Assembly (NCBI GenBank): GCA_030691545.1
Contig: JAUYEE010000333.1
Span: forward strand, 1-51,716
From: a bacterium
Lineage (GTDB): Bacteria > Auribacterota > JABMQX01
Direction of reading: 5' to 3'
Length of the DNA stretch: 51,716 nt
Shown: one piece after another, positions 1 through 7,937 of the stretch
Layout of the letters: the number at the start of each line of letters is the position of its first letter
Numbering within the stretch: position 1 is the first letter of the stretch
Made by a program: the position numbers and the translations under genes
The notes under the pieces: generated by a model
What the model was told of the DNA's origin: nothing
Database searches by the model: none
What the model saw: only the letters and a program-made list of their open reading frames with translations

Positions 1-1
1 A

Positions 2-154
2 CAGTTGACCCCGGCCACGGTGCGGATTCAGGTTAAGGTGCGCAAATCGGCTGGTGTCCGGCCGGACATAAACACGGCCCACGCCATCGCCCATCGGATC
101 GCCCTCGAACTCAAAGAGGCTCCCGGGGCAGGCGCTCCCGGCGCTGCCAAGTAG
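2..154 (+). CDS. C-terminal end of an unidentified protein (truncated by window edge)
   Basis: An open frame enters from the left edge and runs 50 codons to a TAG at 152-154. The residues (...TVRIQVKVRKSAGVRPD... ending in a Gly/Ala/Pro-rich tail) look like a real protein end: a short basic beta-like strand followed by a helix. I do not recognise the family. The gene is co-directional with the YihY-like gene starting 165 bp downstream. The intervening bases hold no convincing gene. A frame with no start in the window cannot be sized. Confidence 0.45.
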   Translation, partial: QLTPATVRIQVKVRKSAGVRPDINTAHAIAHRIALELKEAPGAGAPGAAK

Positions 155-318
155 AAGACGAGGAATCTTCGCACATCCGTCAGGCAACGTGAGTCTGCCT
201 CAGAGAAGTCGCCGGGGGAGACCCAGCCGAAGAGGTAACCAGCAAGGGAAGCCAGCGGAAGCGCAGGCGAATCGCTGGCCCCTCGGGCAGCGCAAGCTTT
301 CGTTGCGCGAAGACTTCC

Positions 319-1224
319 ATGCGACTCAAAGCAATCGGCGATATCGTCAAAACGGCGGGGAAAGGGTTCTTCGAGAACCACGCCATGATGCGGGCAGCAG
401 CGCTCGGGTTTTACTCGGTGCTGGCGCTGGCCCCGCTTCTGGTGATCTTTGTATCTGTGACCGGCTTTCTGGGCGTGGACGCCCAGACAGGATTGATCCA
501 ACAGGTTGAAACGCTTGTCGGTCCCGAAGCCAGCCAGTTTGTCCGATCGCTCATCTCATATACGTCGGAGAACAGAACCGCCGGGGTGACCTCGACGGCC
601 ATCAGCGCCGTCACCTCCCTCTTCTGGACCACAGCGGTGTTCGCCCACCTGCAAGCCTCGATGAACCGGGTGTGGGGTGTCCGGGCAAAGCTGGGGCACG
701 GCGCCTGGTTTCTCTTGCGGAAGCGGATTCTATCTCTGGCGATGGTGGCGGTGGTCGGCTTGTTGCTGCTGGCTTCGGTGGCGTTGACCACCGCGTGGAC
801 CGTGATCTTCCCGGGCCGGTTCAACATCTGGGTTGTGGACAATGTTGCGGTGCCGCTACTGTTGTTCACGCCGCTCCTCGCGGCGATCTTCAAATTGTTG
901 CCGGACGTGCGAATCGCCTGGCGAGACGTGCGGGTCGGCGGGTTCCTCACCGCCGTCCTGTTCGGAATAGGGAAGCTGATCATTGGCAAGTACCTGGCAT
1001 ACAGAGGGATCGGTTCCGCATACGGGGCAGCGGGATCGTTGGTCGTCTTTCTCCTGTGGGTCTACTATGTGTCCCTGTTAGTGCTGTTCGGCGCGCACTT
1101 CACGCGTGCGTACGTGCTTCACTCCGGGTCGCAAGTCGTACCGCTGCGGCACGCCAGATGGGTAGTCAGTCCGATGTCAAGAAACGGCACCGCCGAACGA
1201 CCGACACGGGGCACCCCACAGTGA
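319..1224 (+). CDS. YihY/BrkB-family inner-membrane protein
   Basis: A 301-aa multi-pass membrane protein of the YihY/virulence factor BrkB family, often annotated as 'ribonuclease BN' although that activity belongs to another protein. Seen in sequence: the family N-terminal block RAAALGFYSVLALAPLLV (about residues 25-42), then about six hydrophobic segments, and the typical C-terminal GSAYGAAGSLVVFLLWVYY block (about 236-254) followed by FGAHFTRAY. Length matches the family. The role is uncertain; transport or envelope functions have been proposed. The ATG at 319 has only a weak purine-rich sequence before it. The gene stands alone between an unknown gene and a TPR gene. Confidence 0.88.
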   Translation: MRLKAIGDIVKTAGKGFFENHAMMRAAALGFYSVLALAPLLVIFVSVTGFLGVDAQTGLIQQVETLVGPEASQFVRSLISYTSENRTAGVTSTAISAVTSLFWTTAVFAHLQASMNRVWGVRAKLGHGAWFLLRKRILSLAMVAVVGLLLLASVALTTAWTVIFPGRFNIWVVDNVAVPLLLFTPLLAAIFKLLPDVRIAWRDVRVGGFLTAVLFGIGKLIIGKYLAYRGIGSAYGAAGSLVVFLLWVYYVSLLVLFGAHFTRAYVLHSGSQVVPLRHARWVVSPMSRNGTAERPTRGTPQ

Positions 1225-1346
1225 CGCCTCGCCCATGTTTGTCACTTGCGGCAAGGCGACGGCGGGCGATGTGCCCGTGTGCTCACAACCTGAAGCGCCT
1301 TCGGCGCCTCGGCGTTTTCATCACATGGGGATTCCTCACTCCGCCA

Positions 1347-1376
1347 TAGACAGGCCGGTGCGTGATTTGGTAATAT
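1347..1376 (+). promoter_or_regulatory. Candidate sigma-70-type promoter before the TPR gene
   Basis: TAGACA at 1347-1352 and TAATAT at 1371-1376 are separated by 18 bp, about 22 bp upstream of the GTG start at 1399. Both boxes are imperfect, so this is a by-eye candidate only. Confidence 0.3.
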
Positions 1377-1398
1377 TCATAGCGGATCGGAGGACGTC

Positions 1399-2562
1399 GT
1401 GATCGAGATTTACGACATCAGAAACGGAAAGCTGAAATACTCCGCGTACACCTTCTATCAGCTCTGCGAGATGGTGAGGGAAGACTTTGTTTATCACGCG
1501 ACTGATGCCGAGAACGATGTCGTGGACTGGATTGAGGAAAAAGCCGCCGAACTGTCCGCCGGCCCGCAGCGGCAGCAGGTTCTCGACCAACTGCAAAGCC
1601 TTCTGACCTTTGCGGAGCAGGAAAATCAGCGGCCCTTCGCAGCCCGGATAGGTCTCCTTCTCGGCAGCGTCCTGCTCGAGGACGGCCCATCAGAGTCCGC
1701 CCTTGGATACCTCGAGAAAGCGGTGAGTCTTACCCCGCGAAGTGTGGTGGGCCTCCGGCAACTGGCCCGCGGTTTGGCTGTCATTGGACAGTACGAGAAA
1801 GCGGCAGAAGCTCTCCGAAAGGCCAATGGCATCCTCCCTTCGGAGAAAGCTTACGTTGCCCTTGTAAGCATTCTTGAAAAGCTGAAAAGGCCCGACGAGC
1901 GCGAGAAGGTTCTGCGATCGCTTCTGAGAAACTATCCGCGCTCCATCATAGGCATGCACATGCTCGCGCGGCTTTGCCGTGAACACGGCAGGCACAAGGT
2001 TGCCGCACGACTCGCTCAGCGAATCGTGGACTTCCGTCCCGATGCCGACGATTCCTCGACGCCTTTCTTCCCCACGTTTGCGGAAGCGCTCATCTGGTCG
2101 AAATATAGCTACGACGCCCGAAAGCTCAACCCTATCCTCGAGTTGCTGGACGAAGAGCAAGAGAGAAATCCTGATCGCCGCCTCAGCCTCCTTAAAGCCG
2201 TCATGCTCTACAAGCTCGACAGGCGAATTTGCCGCGAGGAAGTCTGTCGCGAACTCCAACGCTATTTCAACGGTATCGCGTACGACCCCGCCCGGGGCGG
2301 GGGAATGACTGAGGACCTTCAGGAGTTAGTGGAGGTGTTCGGCCAGGTATTCTCGAGGGGAGTCGTCCGGTTCATTCGGAACCAGTTTGCGCGGTTCCTT
2401 TTGGAAGGAGAGAAGCACTCGCTGCCTCGGTCGGCTTCTTCTCCGCGCACTCCCTCCGCGGAACACATGGAGGGCGAAGGAGTCGAGGGAAGGCGAAACG
2501 TGCGCCGTCGGGTGAACCTCTGGGAAGAGTGTCTTTCAGGCGACGCAGGAGGCTCTAACTGA
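1399..2562 (+). CDS. Tetratricopeptide-repeat protein (unknown function)
   Basis: A 387-aa soluble protein that starts with GTG, preceded by GGAGG at 1389-1393. Helical repeats of TPR character run through the middle (for example ALGYLEKAVSLTPRSVVGLR, EKAAEALRKANGILPSEKAY and the following pair around residues 100-230). There is no signal peptide or membrane segment. The N-terminus (IEIYDIRNGKLKYSAYTFYQ) and the basic Ser/Arg-rich tail are not typical of any family I know. TPR proteins are generally protein-interaction scaffolds; no partner can be named. Its stop overlaps the 3' end of the convergent prfB gene by 8 bp. Confidence 0.75.
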   Translation: MIEIYDIRNGKLKYSAYTFYQLCEMVREDFVYHATDAENDVVDWIEEKAAELSAGPQRQQVLDQLQSLLTFAEQENQRPFAARIGLLLGSVLLEDGPSESALGYLEKAVSLTPRSVVGLRQLARGLAVIGQYEKAAEALRKANGILPSEKAYVALVSILEKLKRPDEREKVLRSLLRNYPRSIIGMHMLARLCREHGRHKVAARLAQRIVDFRPDADDSSTPFFPTFAEALIWSKYSYDARKLNPILELLDEEQERNPDRRLSLLKAVMLYKLDRRICREEVCRELQRYFNGIAYDPARGGGMTEDLQELVEVFGQVFSRGVVRFIRNQFARFLLEGEKHSLPRSASSPRTPSAEHMEGEGVEGRRNVRRRVNLWEECLSGDAGGSN

Positions 2563-3653
2563 ACTGCTTCAGATAGGACTGGATGAACGAGTCAAGTGCC
2601 CCGTCCATGATGCCTTGCACGTCCGAGGTCTCTACCTTCGTTCGATGGTCCTTCACCATCGTGTACGGCTGAAACACGTACGAGCGGATCTGGCTACCCC
2701 AGGCAATTTCCATCTTCTCGCCAAGTTTCTTCTTCAGTTCCTCTTCCCTTTTTCGCATCTCGTGCTCGTACAGTCGCGACCGAAGGACTTTCAGAGCCAT
2801 CGCTTTGTTCTTGTGCTGGGACCTCTCGTTCTGGCAGCGAACCACAATTCCCGTTGGGATGTGCGTGATGCGAACCGCGGAATCTGTGACGTTAACATGC
2901 TGCCCGCCGGGACCGCTTGACCGAAACGTGTCAATTCGCAGGTCCTTTTCGTCAATCTCGATGGGAGCGTCGTCCTCGACCTCCGGGGATACGTCCACCG
3001 ATGCGAAGGACGTATGGCGTCGCTTGTTGGCGTCAAACGGCGAAATGCGGACCAGTCGGTGCACACCTTTCTCCGCTTTCAGGTATCCGTAGGCATAATC
3101 GCCTTGAATCAGGACCGTCGCGTTCCGAATTCCTGCAGTTTCGCCGGGGAGAAGGTCCAAAATCTGTGCCCGGTACGTGTGATTTTCTGACCACCGCTTG
3201 TACATCCGCAGGAGCATCTCCGCCCAATCGCACGCCTCGGTCCCCCCGGCTCCCGCGTTGATGCTGACAATCGCGTTCTTCTTATCGTTCGGCCCGCCCA
3301 TCATCTTCTTGAACTCGAGCCCGCTGAGTTTGCCCGCCAGCCGTTCCAGCTCTGTTGACAGCTCTGCCGCCGAATCTTCCGGGTTTTGCTCCTCTTCAGC
3401 CAGCTCGAGGAGAACTTTCGCATCGTCAATTCCCGGGCTTATCTCGCGGATGGGCGAGACCCATTCCCGAAGCGCGTTGGCGCGGTCTATCTCTTGCTGG
3501 GCGGTCTCAGGTTTATCCCAGAAACCGGGTTGGGACATCGTTTTTTCGAGGGCGGTGAGCTCTTCGGACTTCTTGTCGAAGTCAAAGATACTCCTTCATC
3601 TTCAAGAGGCGGGATTGAAGGTCGGAAAGTCTCTCTTTCAACTCATCCAGCAT
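2555..3653 (-). CDS. prfB: Peptide chain release factor 2, with programmed +1 frameshift
   Basis: RF2 recognises UAA/UGA stop codons and triggers peptide release on the ribosome. The gene starts at ATG 3653 (AGGAG upstream), reads 23 codons to CTT followed by an in-frame TGA at 3584-3582, and continues only if the ribosome slips +1 (CTT-T-GAC), giving about 365 aa. The slip site AAGGAGTATCTTTGAC (internal Shine-Dalgarno, CTT, TGA, C) is the classic prfB autoregulation signal. In the joined protein SPF (about 204-206) and GGQ (about 249-251) sit almost exactly where they do in E. coli RF2. A frame-by-frame reading shows only the 327-aa piece starting at the internal Met at 3538. It lies downstream of rph on the same strand. 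Confidence 0.96.
3581..3596 (-). promoter_or_regulatory. prfB programmed +1 frameshift signal
   Basis: Minus-strand AAGGAGTATCTTTGAC. The purine-rich AAGGAG (3596-3591) acts as an internal Shine-Dalgarno, CTT is 3587-3585, the in-frame TGA is 3584-3582 and the next base is C. RF2 shortage makes termination at TGA slow and favours slippage from CUU to UUU, so RF2 controls its own synthesis (established for E. coli and most bacteria). Confidence 0.95.
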
Positions 3654-3665
3654 TCGCCAAAGCTC

Positions 3666-3728
3666 CTATCTGATCCTCGACAGATTCTCCTCAAACGTCG
3701 TACCGCAGGCGTCCCCGCCTGCATACAT
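3666..3728 (-). CDS. Possible 20-codon leader ORF between rph and prfB
   Basis: ATG at 3728-3726 follows AGGAGG (3742-3737), which itself overlaps the rph stop codon, with 8 nt spacing. It encodes MYAGGDACGTTFEENLSRIR and ends in TAG 12 nt before the prfB ATG. The good ribosome-binding site is visible. Whether the peptide matters is inference: it could couple rph and prfB translation. The first codons include a perfect 7-bp palindrome (3705-3722), so the ORF may instead be a by-product of that repeat. Confidence 0.3.
   Translation of the reverse strand: MYAGGDACGTTFEENLSRIR
3705..3722. repeat. REP-like palindrome, copy 1
   Basis: GCAGGCG-TCCC-CGCCTGC on the plus strand: a 7-bp perfect stem with a 4-base loop. 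With its flank it matches a second copy at 46339-46356 in inverted orientation; both continue with GRTAC after the stem. It lies in the rph-prfB gap, the usual location of REP-like elements. Confidence 0.6.
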
Positions 3729-3740
3729 TTCCCAAACCTC

Positions 3741-4508
3741 CTATGGCGCGCCCTTGGCGCGCCACAAACTCTCCTCAATCGCTTTCTTCTGGACTTCTAT
3801 TATACTCGTGATTCCCCTTTTGGCAAGAGAGAGCATCTGCTGAAGAGCGTAATTCGTGAAGGGGCGGTGCTCGGCCGTCGCCTGCACTTCCACCAACTTC
3901 CCGCTTTCCGTCGCCACAACGTTCATGTCCACGTCCGCCCGGCTGTCTTCCTCATAGCACAGGTCGAGAAGAATCTTTCCGTCAACGATCCCAACGCTCA
4001 CCGCCGCGACGTGTTCATGCCAGAGCGGAGGCTCGATGGAGAACGCCTTTTTGAGCTTCCCAAGCGCGATAGCCAGCGAGACAAAACCTCCCGAAATCGC
4101 CGCGGTTCGCGTTCCCCCATCGGCCTGAAGCACGTCGCAGTCCAGCCAGACTGTCCTTTCACCCAGAGCCTGGAGGTCCACCACTGACCGCAAACTTCGG
4201 CCGATGAGCCGCTGAATCTCGTGGGTGCGGCCCCCGATCCTTCCTCTCGACGACTCACGGGGTGAACGCTGCAATCCGGAGGCGTACGGCAGCATGGAAT
4301 ATTCCGAAGTCACCCATCCCGCTTGTTCCTGCGAGGACTCCTCGCGCAGCCACCTTGGGACTGCTTCCTCGACCGAAGCAGCGCACACAACCTTCGTCCT
4401 GCCGAACTCCACGAGGACGCTCGCCAGCGGCTGCTCCAGATAGTCGGGAATGATTCTGATGGGGCGAAGCTCCTCCGGCTTCCGCCCGTCAATTCGCGTG
4501 CTTTTCAT
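3741..4508 (-). CDS. rph: Ribonuclease PH
   Basis: A phosphate-dependent 3'-5' exoribonuclease that trims tRNA 3' ends; it works as a hexamer in the cytoplasm. At 255 aa it has the family length. Recognisable blocks are the N-terminal R-DGR-PEELRPI, the [12 protein letters not shown] strand, the loop [17 protein letters not shown], then [16 protein letters not shown] (phosphate/RNA-binding Arg residues) and [20 protein letters not shown]. It starts at ATG 4508 with no strong ribosome-binding site. The C-terminal codons contain GGCGCGCC-AAG-GGCGCGCC, which can fold into a strong hairpin over the stop. Next gene on the strand is prfB; this neighbourhood is housekeeping. Confidence 0.95.
   Translation of the reverse strand: MKSTRIDGRKPEELRPIRIIPDYLEQPLASVLVEFGRTKVVCAASVEEAVPRWLREESSQEQAGWVTSEYSMLPYASGLQRSPRESSRGRIGGRTHEIQRLIGRSLRSVVDLQALGERTVWLDCDVLQADGGTRTAAISGGFVSLAIALGKLKKAFSIEPPLWHEHVAAVSVGIVDGKILLDLCYEEDSRADVDMNVVATESGKLVEVQATAEHRPFTNYALQQMLSLAKRGITSIIEVQKKAIEESLWRAKGAP
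3742..3762 (-). repeat. Self-complementary hairpin at the rph stop
   Basis: GGCGCGCC, a 3-nt AAG loop, and GGCGCGCC again: each arm is itself palindromic, giving an 8-9 bp GC-only stem over the last rph codons. No T-run follows, so it is not a standard terminator. It may slow 3' decay or affect the downstream ribosome-binding site at 3737-3742. Confidence 0.45.
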
Positions 4509-4692
4509 TGCGTCTTGGCTCTATGCGAAGCGAAACACGGCGTTAAGCGGGGCCCGTCGAAGCTACGGTGGCACTCGTCGCCCCGGCGCGATGGAACCTT
4601 CCGCGACCGGCCTGCTTCGTCGGCTCTATGAAAGTGAGGTGCCCGCCTGCAAAGTGTGTTCCCAAACAGCGTGTTCTGATGCGCCGTCAACC

Positions 4693-5538
4693 TCAGACGC
4701 GACGCTTCACCGCAGTGAACATCATGTATTCGGGCACGACCCCGAGGGGCAGGGTCTTCTTATGGCCGACCTCGCGCACATCAAGCACCGTGAGGTTGCA
4801 CTCACGTGCCGCCGCAATATACTCAGCCGTGGCGTGATGATAATTCAAAACTTCTAGGGATCCGTTTATGCCGCACACCTGCCAGCTCAACCGAAGGACG
4901 TACGGGAAGGACTGCTGGTACGGCGGAAGCGACTCGCCTGACTCGATTAGCTCCGCGTAGACCCGCATGGGGTGTGTGACGGTGGCAAGCAGGATACCGC
5001 CCGGTTTGAGCGCCGCTTCGGCCCATCGAAACGCCGCCCGGATATTGGCTATGCTTGTGAGGGTTTGGATACAGAGGACGACGTCGAAATCCCCCTCGTA
5101 TTTGTCGGCAAGCCGCTCCCGTATCGCTATCTCCCCCTTCGAAGGGGGCCCTTGCGTACGCGCCTTCACTTCGCCCAAGGCGCCTTCGACATCTTCGACC
5201 GCGTACCTTATCCGGGGCTCGTGGGTCAGAAACTTCGCCATTTCTATCAGGCGGTGCGCTTTGTCAATTCCCCAGAGCGTGCAGTAACCCGGAACGTCCT
5301 TCGCCAGCTTCCTCAGGAGGCTTCCCTCTCCGCAGCCGACGTCAATAAGGCGCGTCAAGGTCACGCGCTCCCGCGTCAGTTCGGACAGTCTCTCGAGAAC
5401 AGGCTCGACATAGTGGGGCCCGCACACCCGCACGAATTCGGCCCACTTGTCGGCCTTTTCATTCCAGCCTAATTTCGACGCGATTGCGTCGGGTTCGCGC
5501 ACAAAGCGCCGCTCGGTCCAGTAGCGAATCTGATTCAC
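4693..5538 (-). CDS. Class I SAM-dependent methyltransferase
   Basis: A 281-aa protein with a Rossmann-like methyltransferase core. Motif I is LIDVGCGEG (about residues 64-72). An acidic strand end GIDKAHRLIEMA follows (motif II-like), then FDVVLCIQTLTSI (motif IV-like) and ALKPGGILLATVTHP (post-motif). The substrate is unknown. The start codon overlaps the stop of the preceding two-TM protein by 4 bp (ATGA), and that gene in turn overlaps the ABC permease, so this is the last gene of a five-gene operon. The context suggests modification of whatever the transporter imports, or of an envelope component; that is inference. Confidence 0.85.
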   Translation of the reverse strand: MNQIRYWTERRFVREPDAIASKLGWNEKADKWAEFVRVCGPHYVEPVLERLSELTRERVTLTRLIDVGCGEGSLLRKLAKDVPGYCTLWGIDKAHRLIEMAKFLTHEPRIRYAVEDVEGALGEVKARTQGPPSKGEIAIRERLADKYEGDFDVVLCIQTLTSIANIRAAFRWAEAALKPGGILLATVTHPMRVYAELIESGESLPPYQQSFPYVLRLSWQVCGINGSLEVLNYHHATAEYIAAARECNLTVLDVREVGHKKTLPLGVVPEYMMFTAVKRRV

Positions 5539-6458
5539 GGGAGTCGCTCTCCTAGATGGTGAATGTAGTTGTCGAAGAAATTCTCGTAAGTCTCTATCAG
5601 CCCTATGCTGCGGGTGCGAAAGCCTGGCGATATGAACGTACTCCCACCCAGACTCCGCATAAAACGAACATCTGTTATCGCGACGAACATCTCTTTGCGT
5701 CCGTCGTGCAGCTCGACAATCAGCATCACCACGGGCACGTGGCTCGCGCGGAGCTGATCCGCGATCCTGTACACGGAGAAGCGTGCTCTATATTCCGACA
5801 CCGCCGCCCTCGCTCGAAACAGATAATCCTCCTTGGCGCGTTCGCTCCAGCCCGCGACCCTCGATAGGAATTCCCTTGCCAACCGGTCGCCCTCCGGATC
5901 GATCAGCAGAATTTGGTATTTTTCTTTGTCACTTGGATCCTGCAGGGTTAGGGTTGACAGCGCGCTGCAGAACTCTGACGGGGCGGTCCATCGATGCTCC
6001 GGAGAGTAAGGCGTGGTTACGTAGGCCCTCCACGCATCATTCTCGAAGACGGAGGCATGGCCTATTATGGGCGAGTTCAGGGCGATACGCAACCGCTTTA
6101 TTGGTGTACGCTGGCTCTGGTACAGTCCCAGGCTTCGGACCAGGGCCCTGTAAAACCCTTCGAAGGTCTGGAAATCCTCATTAGTGTAGGTAGATTTGCG
6201 TGACCAGACTCCGTGCCACACGAACCGAGAAACGCAAGCCTTTGCTTCACTGAAAAACATGATGGTTGCGATGACGCTCGCGGCGGTAATCGCGGATCCT
6301 GCGATCGCGATGACCCGAACCAGCGTTTCGATGCGCGGGTCCCTACGACACAGGCGGGAGACAATCAAGACCATGACCAGCAGAGTGAGAACAGCAATCT
6401 CTAGAGCCTCTCGCCCCTCTCGCCCGCGCAAAGCGTGCAGCGGCTTTCTTCGCGCCAT
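5535..6458 (-). CDS. Unknown protein with two N-terminal membrane helices
   Basis: A 307-aa protein starting at ATG 6458 within TGATG, which overlaps the permease stop; GGAGGGGG lies upstream. Two hydrophobic helices (about residues 19-38 and 48-68) follow a basic N-terminus. The rest (about 240 aa) is predicted soluble and contains IKRLRIALNSPIIGHASVF, YQILLIDPEGD and PVVMLIVELHDG, which look like alternating strands and helices of a compact domain. I do not recognise the family. It lies between an ABC permease and a methyltransferase gene with 1-4 bp overlaps, so it is translationally coupled and likely acts with the transporter at the inner membrane. Confidence 0.75.
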   Translation of the reverse strand: MARRKPLHALRGREGREALEIAVLTLLVMVLIVSRLCRRDPRIETLVRVIAIAGSAITAASVIATIMFFSEAKACVSRFVWHGVWSRKSTYTNEDFQTFEGFYRALVRSLGLYQSQRTPIKRLRIALNSPIIGHASVFENDAWRAYVTTPYSPEHRWTAPSEFCSALSTLTLQDPSDKEKYQILLIDPEGDRLAREFLSRVAGWSERAKEDYLFRARAAVSEYRARFSVYRIADQLRASHVPVVMLIVELHDGRKEMFVAITDVRFMRSLGGSTFISPGFRTRSIGLIETYENFFDNYIHHLGERLP

Positions 6459-7222
6459 CACCGCCCCCTCCAGTGGATTGCCCTGTGGGCGACCGCGAGA
6501 TAGGTTGAGTTGAGGACCCAACCCAGGAAGCCCGTCGTGAGGACAAAAGCGTAGGTCACATCCAGCCGGAAGCTGAGCGAAGAGTCGTAAATCGAGTAGC
6601 CCAGTCCCGTGCTGAGGCCCATAAGCATCTCAGAGACTATCACCACGATGAAGGTCACCGATATGTTGTTCCTGATGCCCTGCGAAAGCTGAGGCAGCAT
6701 ACTGGGAACATGTACCCCGAGCCACTTCCGGTACAGGGGTAGCCTGACCAGCTTAGCCAGCCTCTCGAGCTCGATGGGTATATTCCCAACGGCTTCCACT
6801 GTATTTACGAACATGATCAGGAGAGACGAGAGCGATGCCGCGAGCAGCAGGGGCAGGGTGCCTGTGCCGAAGAATGCGATGAAGAGGGGGAACAGCGCTG
6901 TCACCGGAAGCGCCCGCAGGAACTCGATCCAAAAAATGAAGGTATCATACAGCGCGCGAACCCTTCCGAACGCGATGCCCACCGGGACGCCGAAAGCCGT
7001 TCCGAGGCCCATCGCCAGCGCGAAACGCCAAATTGTTGTCCCGATCGCAATGAGAAGTTCTCCCGAAGAGAGCCGCTCCGCCAGCGCTCTCACCACGGAG
7101 GTCACTGGTGGCAGAAAGAAGGACCTTACGAGGCCTGAACAGGCCAAGACCTGCCATCCTGCGAGCACCAACACCAGCCCTGTAAGTGGTCTGAACCAAA
7201 GGTGCTTAAATGAACTCATCAT
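6458..7222 (-). CDS. ABC transporter permease, nitrate/taurine/sulfonate-type
   Basis: A 254-aa inner-membrane permease of the BPD_transp_1 superfamily, NitT/TauT/SsuC-like by its partners and layout. It has about six hydrophobic segments and a cytoplasmic coupling loop (ELERLAKLVRLPLYRKW, about residues 160-176) in the position of the EAA motif. The start is taken as the first of two adjacent ATGs (7222/7219), inside the end of the ATPase gene (stop 7208-7206), which implies coupled translation. A longer frame with an Arg-rich extension is unlikely. Substrate unknown. Confidence 0.88.
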   Translation of the reverse strand: MMSSFKHLWFRPLTGLVLVLAGWQVLACSGLVRSFFLPPVTSVVRALAERLSSGELLIAIGTTIWRFALAMGLGTAFGVPVGIAFGRVRALYDTFIFWIEFLRALPVTALFPLFIAFFGTGTLPLLLAASLSSLLIMFVNTVEAVGNIPIELERLAKLVRLPLYRKWLGVHVPSMLPQLSQGIRNNISVTFIVVIVSEMLMGLSTGLGYSIYDSSLSFRLDVTYAFVLTTGFLGWVLNSTYLAVAHRAIHWRGR

Positions 7223-7937
7223 ACTGAGCGCGCACGTCCGCCGCCTGCGCGCTGGCGAACGCCTGGAGCGCCTCCCAATCCTCCTCAATCTCGCTGGGAA
7301 CCGGCGGGCGCACCCACTCGGCCTGTATGCGACATGGGTTCCCGCCTATTACCAGCAGGCGATCGGACAGCAGGACCTGAAGCTCGAGCGTGTGCACTAC
7401 CAGAAGGACCGCCCTACCCAGGCCCTTCTTCATCTCCTTGAGGCCGCGCGCCAGCTTAAGGGTGTTGTCGTAATCCAGTGAAGAAAAGGGCTCATCGAGA
7501 AACACTGCATCAAGGCCCATCGAAAATGCCCTTACGATGCTCACTATCTGCTGTTGCCCGCCGCTCAGCTGATAGGGATAGCTGTCTTGGCTGATTTCGG
7601 CTCCAGCCAACAGGTCCAACTCATCGCTACGTGCCCCCCTGGCCCCAAACCCAACATTATCCCGAACTGTTTTCCACGGCAAGAGGGACCTCGCGAAGCT
7701 CTGGAACGCAAAGCCGATGCGAAGGTTCTCGGTGGCCCAGCTCACCTCGCCTCGCTTAGGCCACAGAAGTCGAGACAGGAGGAGGAAAAGAGATGATTTG
7801 CCCACGCCATTCTTGCCGGCTATACCAACGAACTCCCCCGACTCTATGTGCAGCGAAATTGGCCCGAGCCGATAAACGGGCCTACCCCTTCGGTCTCTGT
7901 ACTCGAATTCGAGGCGCGCGGCCTCAATGAGCTTCAT
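7206..7937 (-). CDS. ABC transporter ATP-binding protein
   Basis: A 243-aa nucleotide-binding subunit. Visible motifs: Walker A GKNGVGKS (about 41-48), Q-loop FAFQS (about 77-81), signature LSGGQQQ (about 124-130), Walker B AVFLDEP (about 144-150) and D-loop SSLD. The switch His is VVHTLEL. The family resembles the SsuB/TauB ATPases. Its start lies inside the 3' end of the substrate-binding gene (14 bp overlap) and its end overlaps the permease start, so the three subunits form one transcript. Confidence 0.93.
   Translation of the reverse strand: MKLIEAARLEFEYRDRRGRPVYRLGPISLHIESGEFVGIAGKNGVGKSSLFLLLSRLLWPKRGEVSWATENLRIGFAFQSFARSLLPWKTVRDNVGFGARGARSDELDLLAGAEISQDSYPYQLSGGQQQIVSIVRAFSMGLDAVFLDEPFSSLDYDNTLKLARGLKEMKKGLGRAVLLVVHTLELQVLLSDRLLVIGGNPCRIQAEWVRPPVPSEIEEDWEALQAFASAQAADVRAQYDEFI

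Noticed and set aside
1295..1307. GCGCC-TTC-GGCGC as terminator of the YihY gene
   Set aside because: Only a 5-bp stem, 70 bp past the stop, and the T-run is interrupted; too weak to call.
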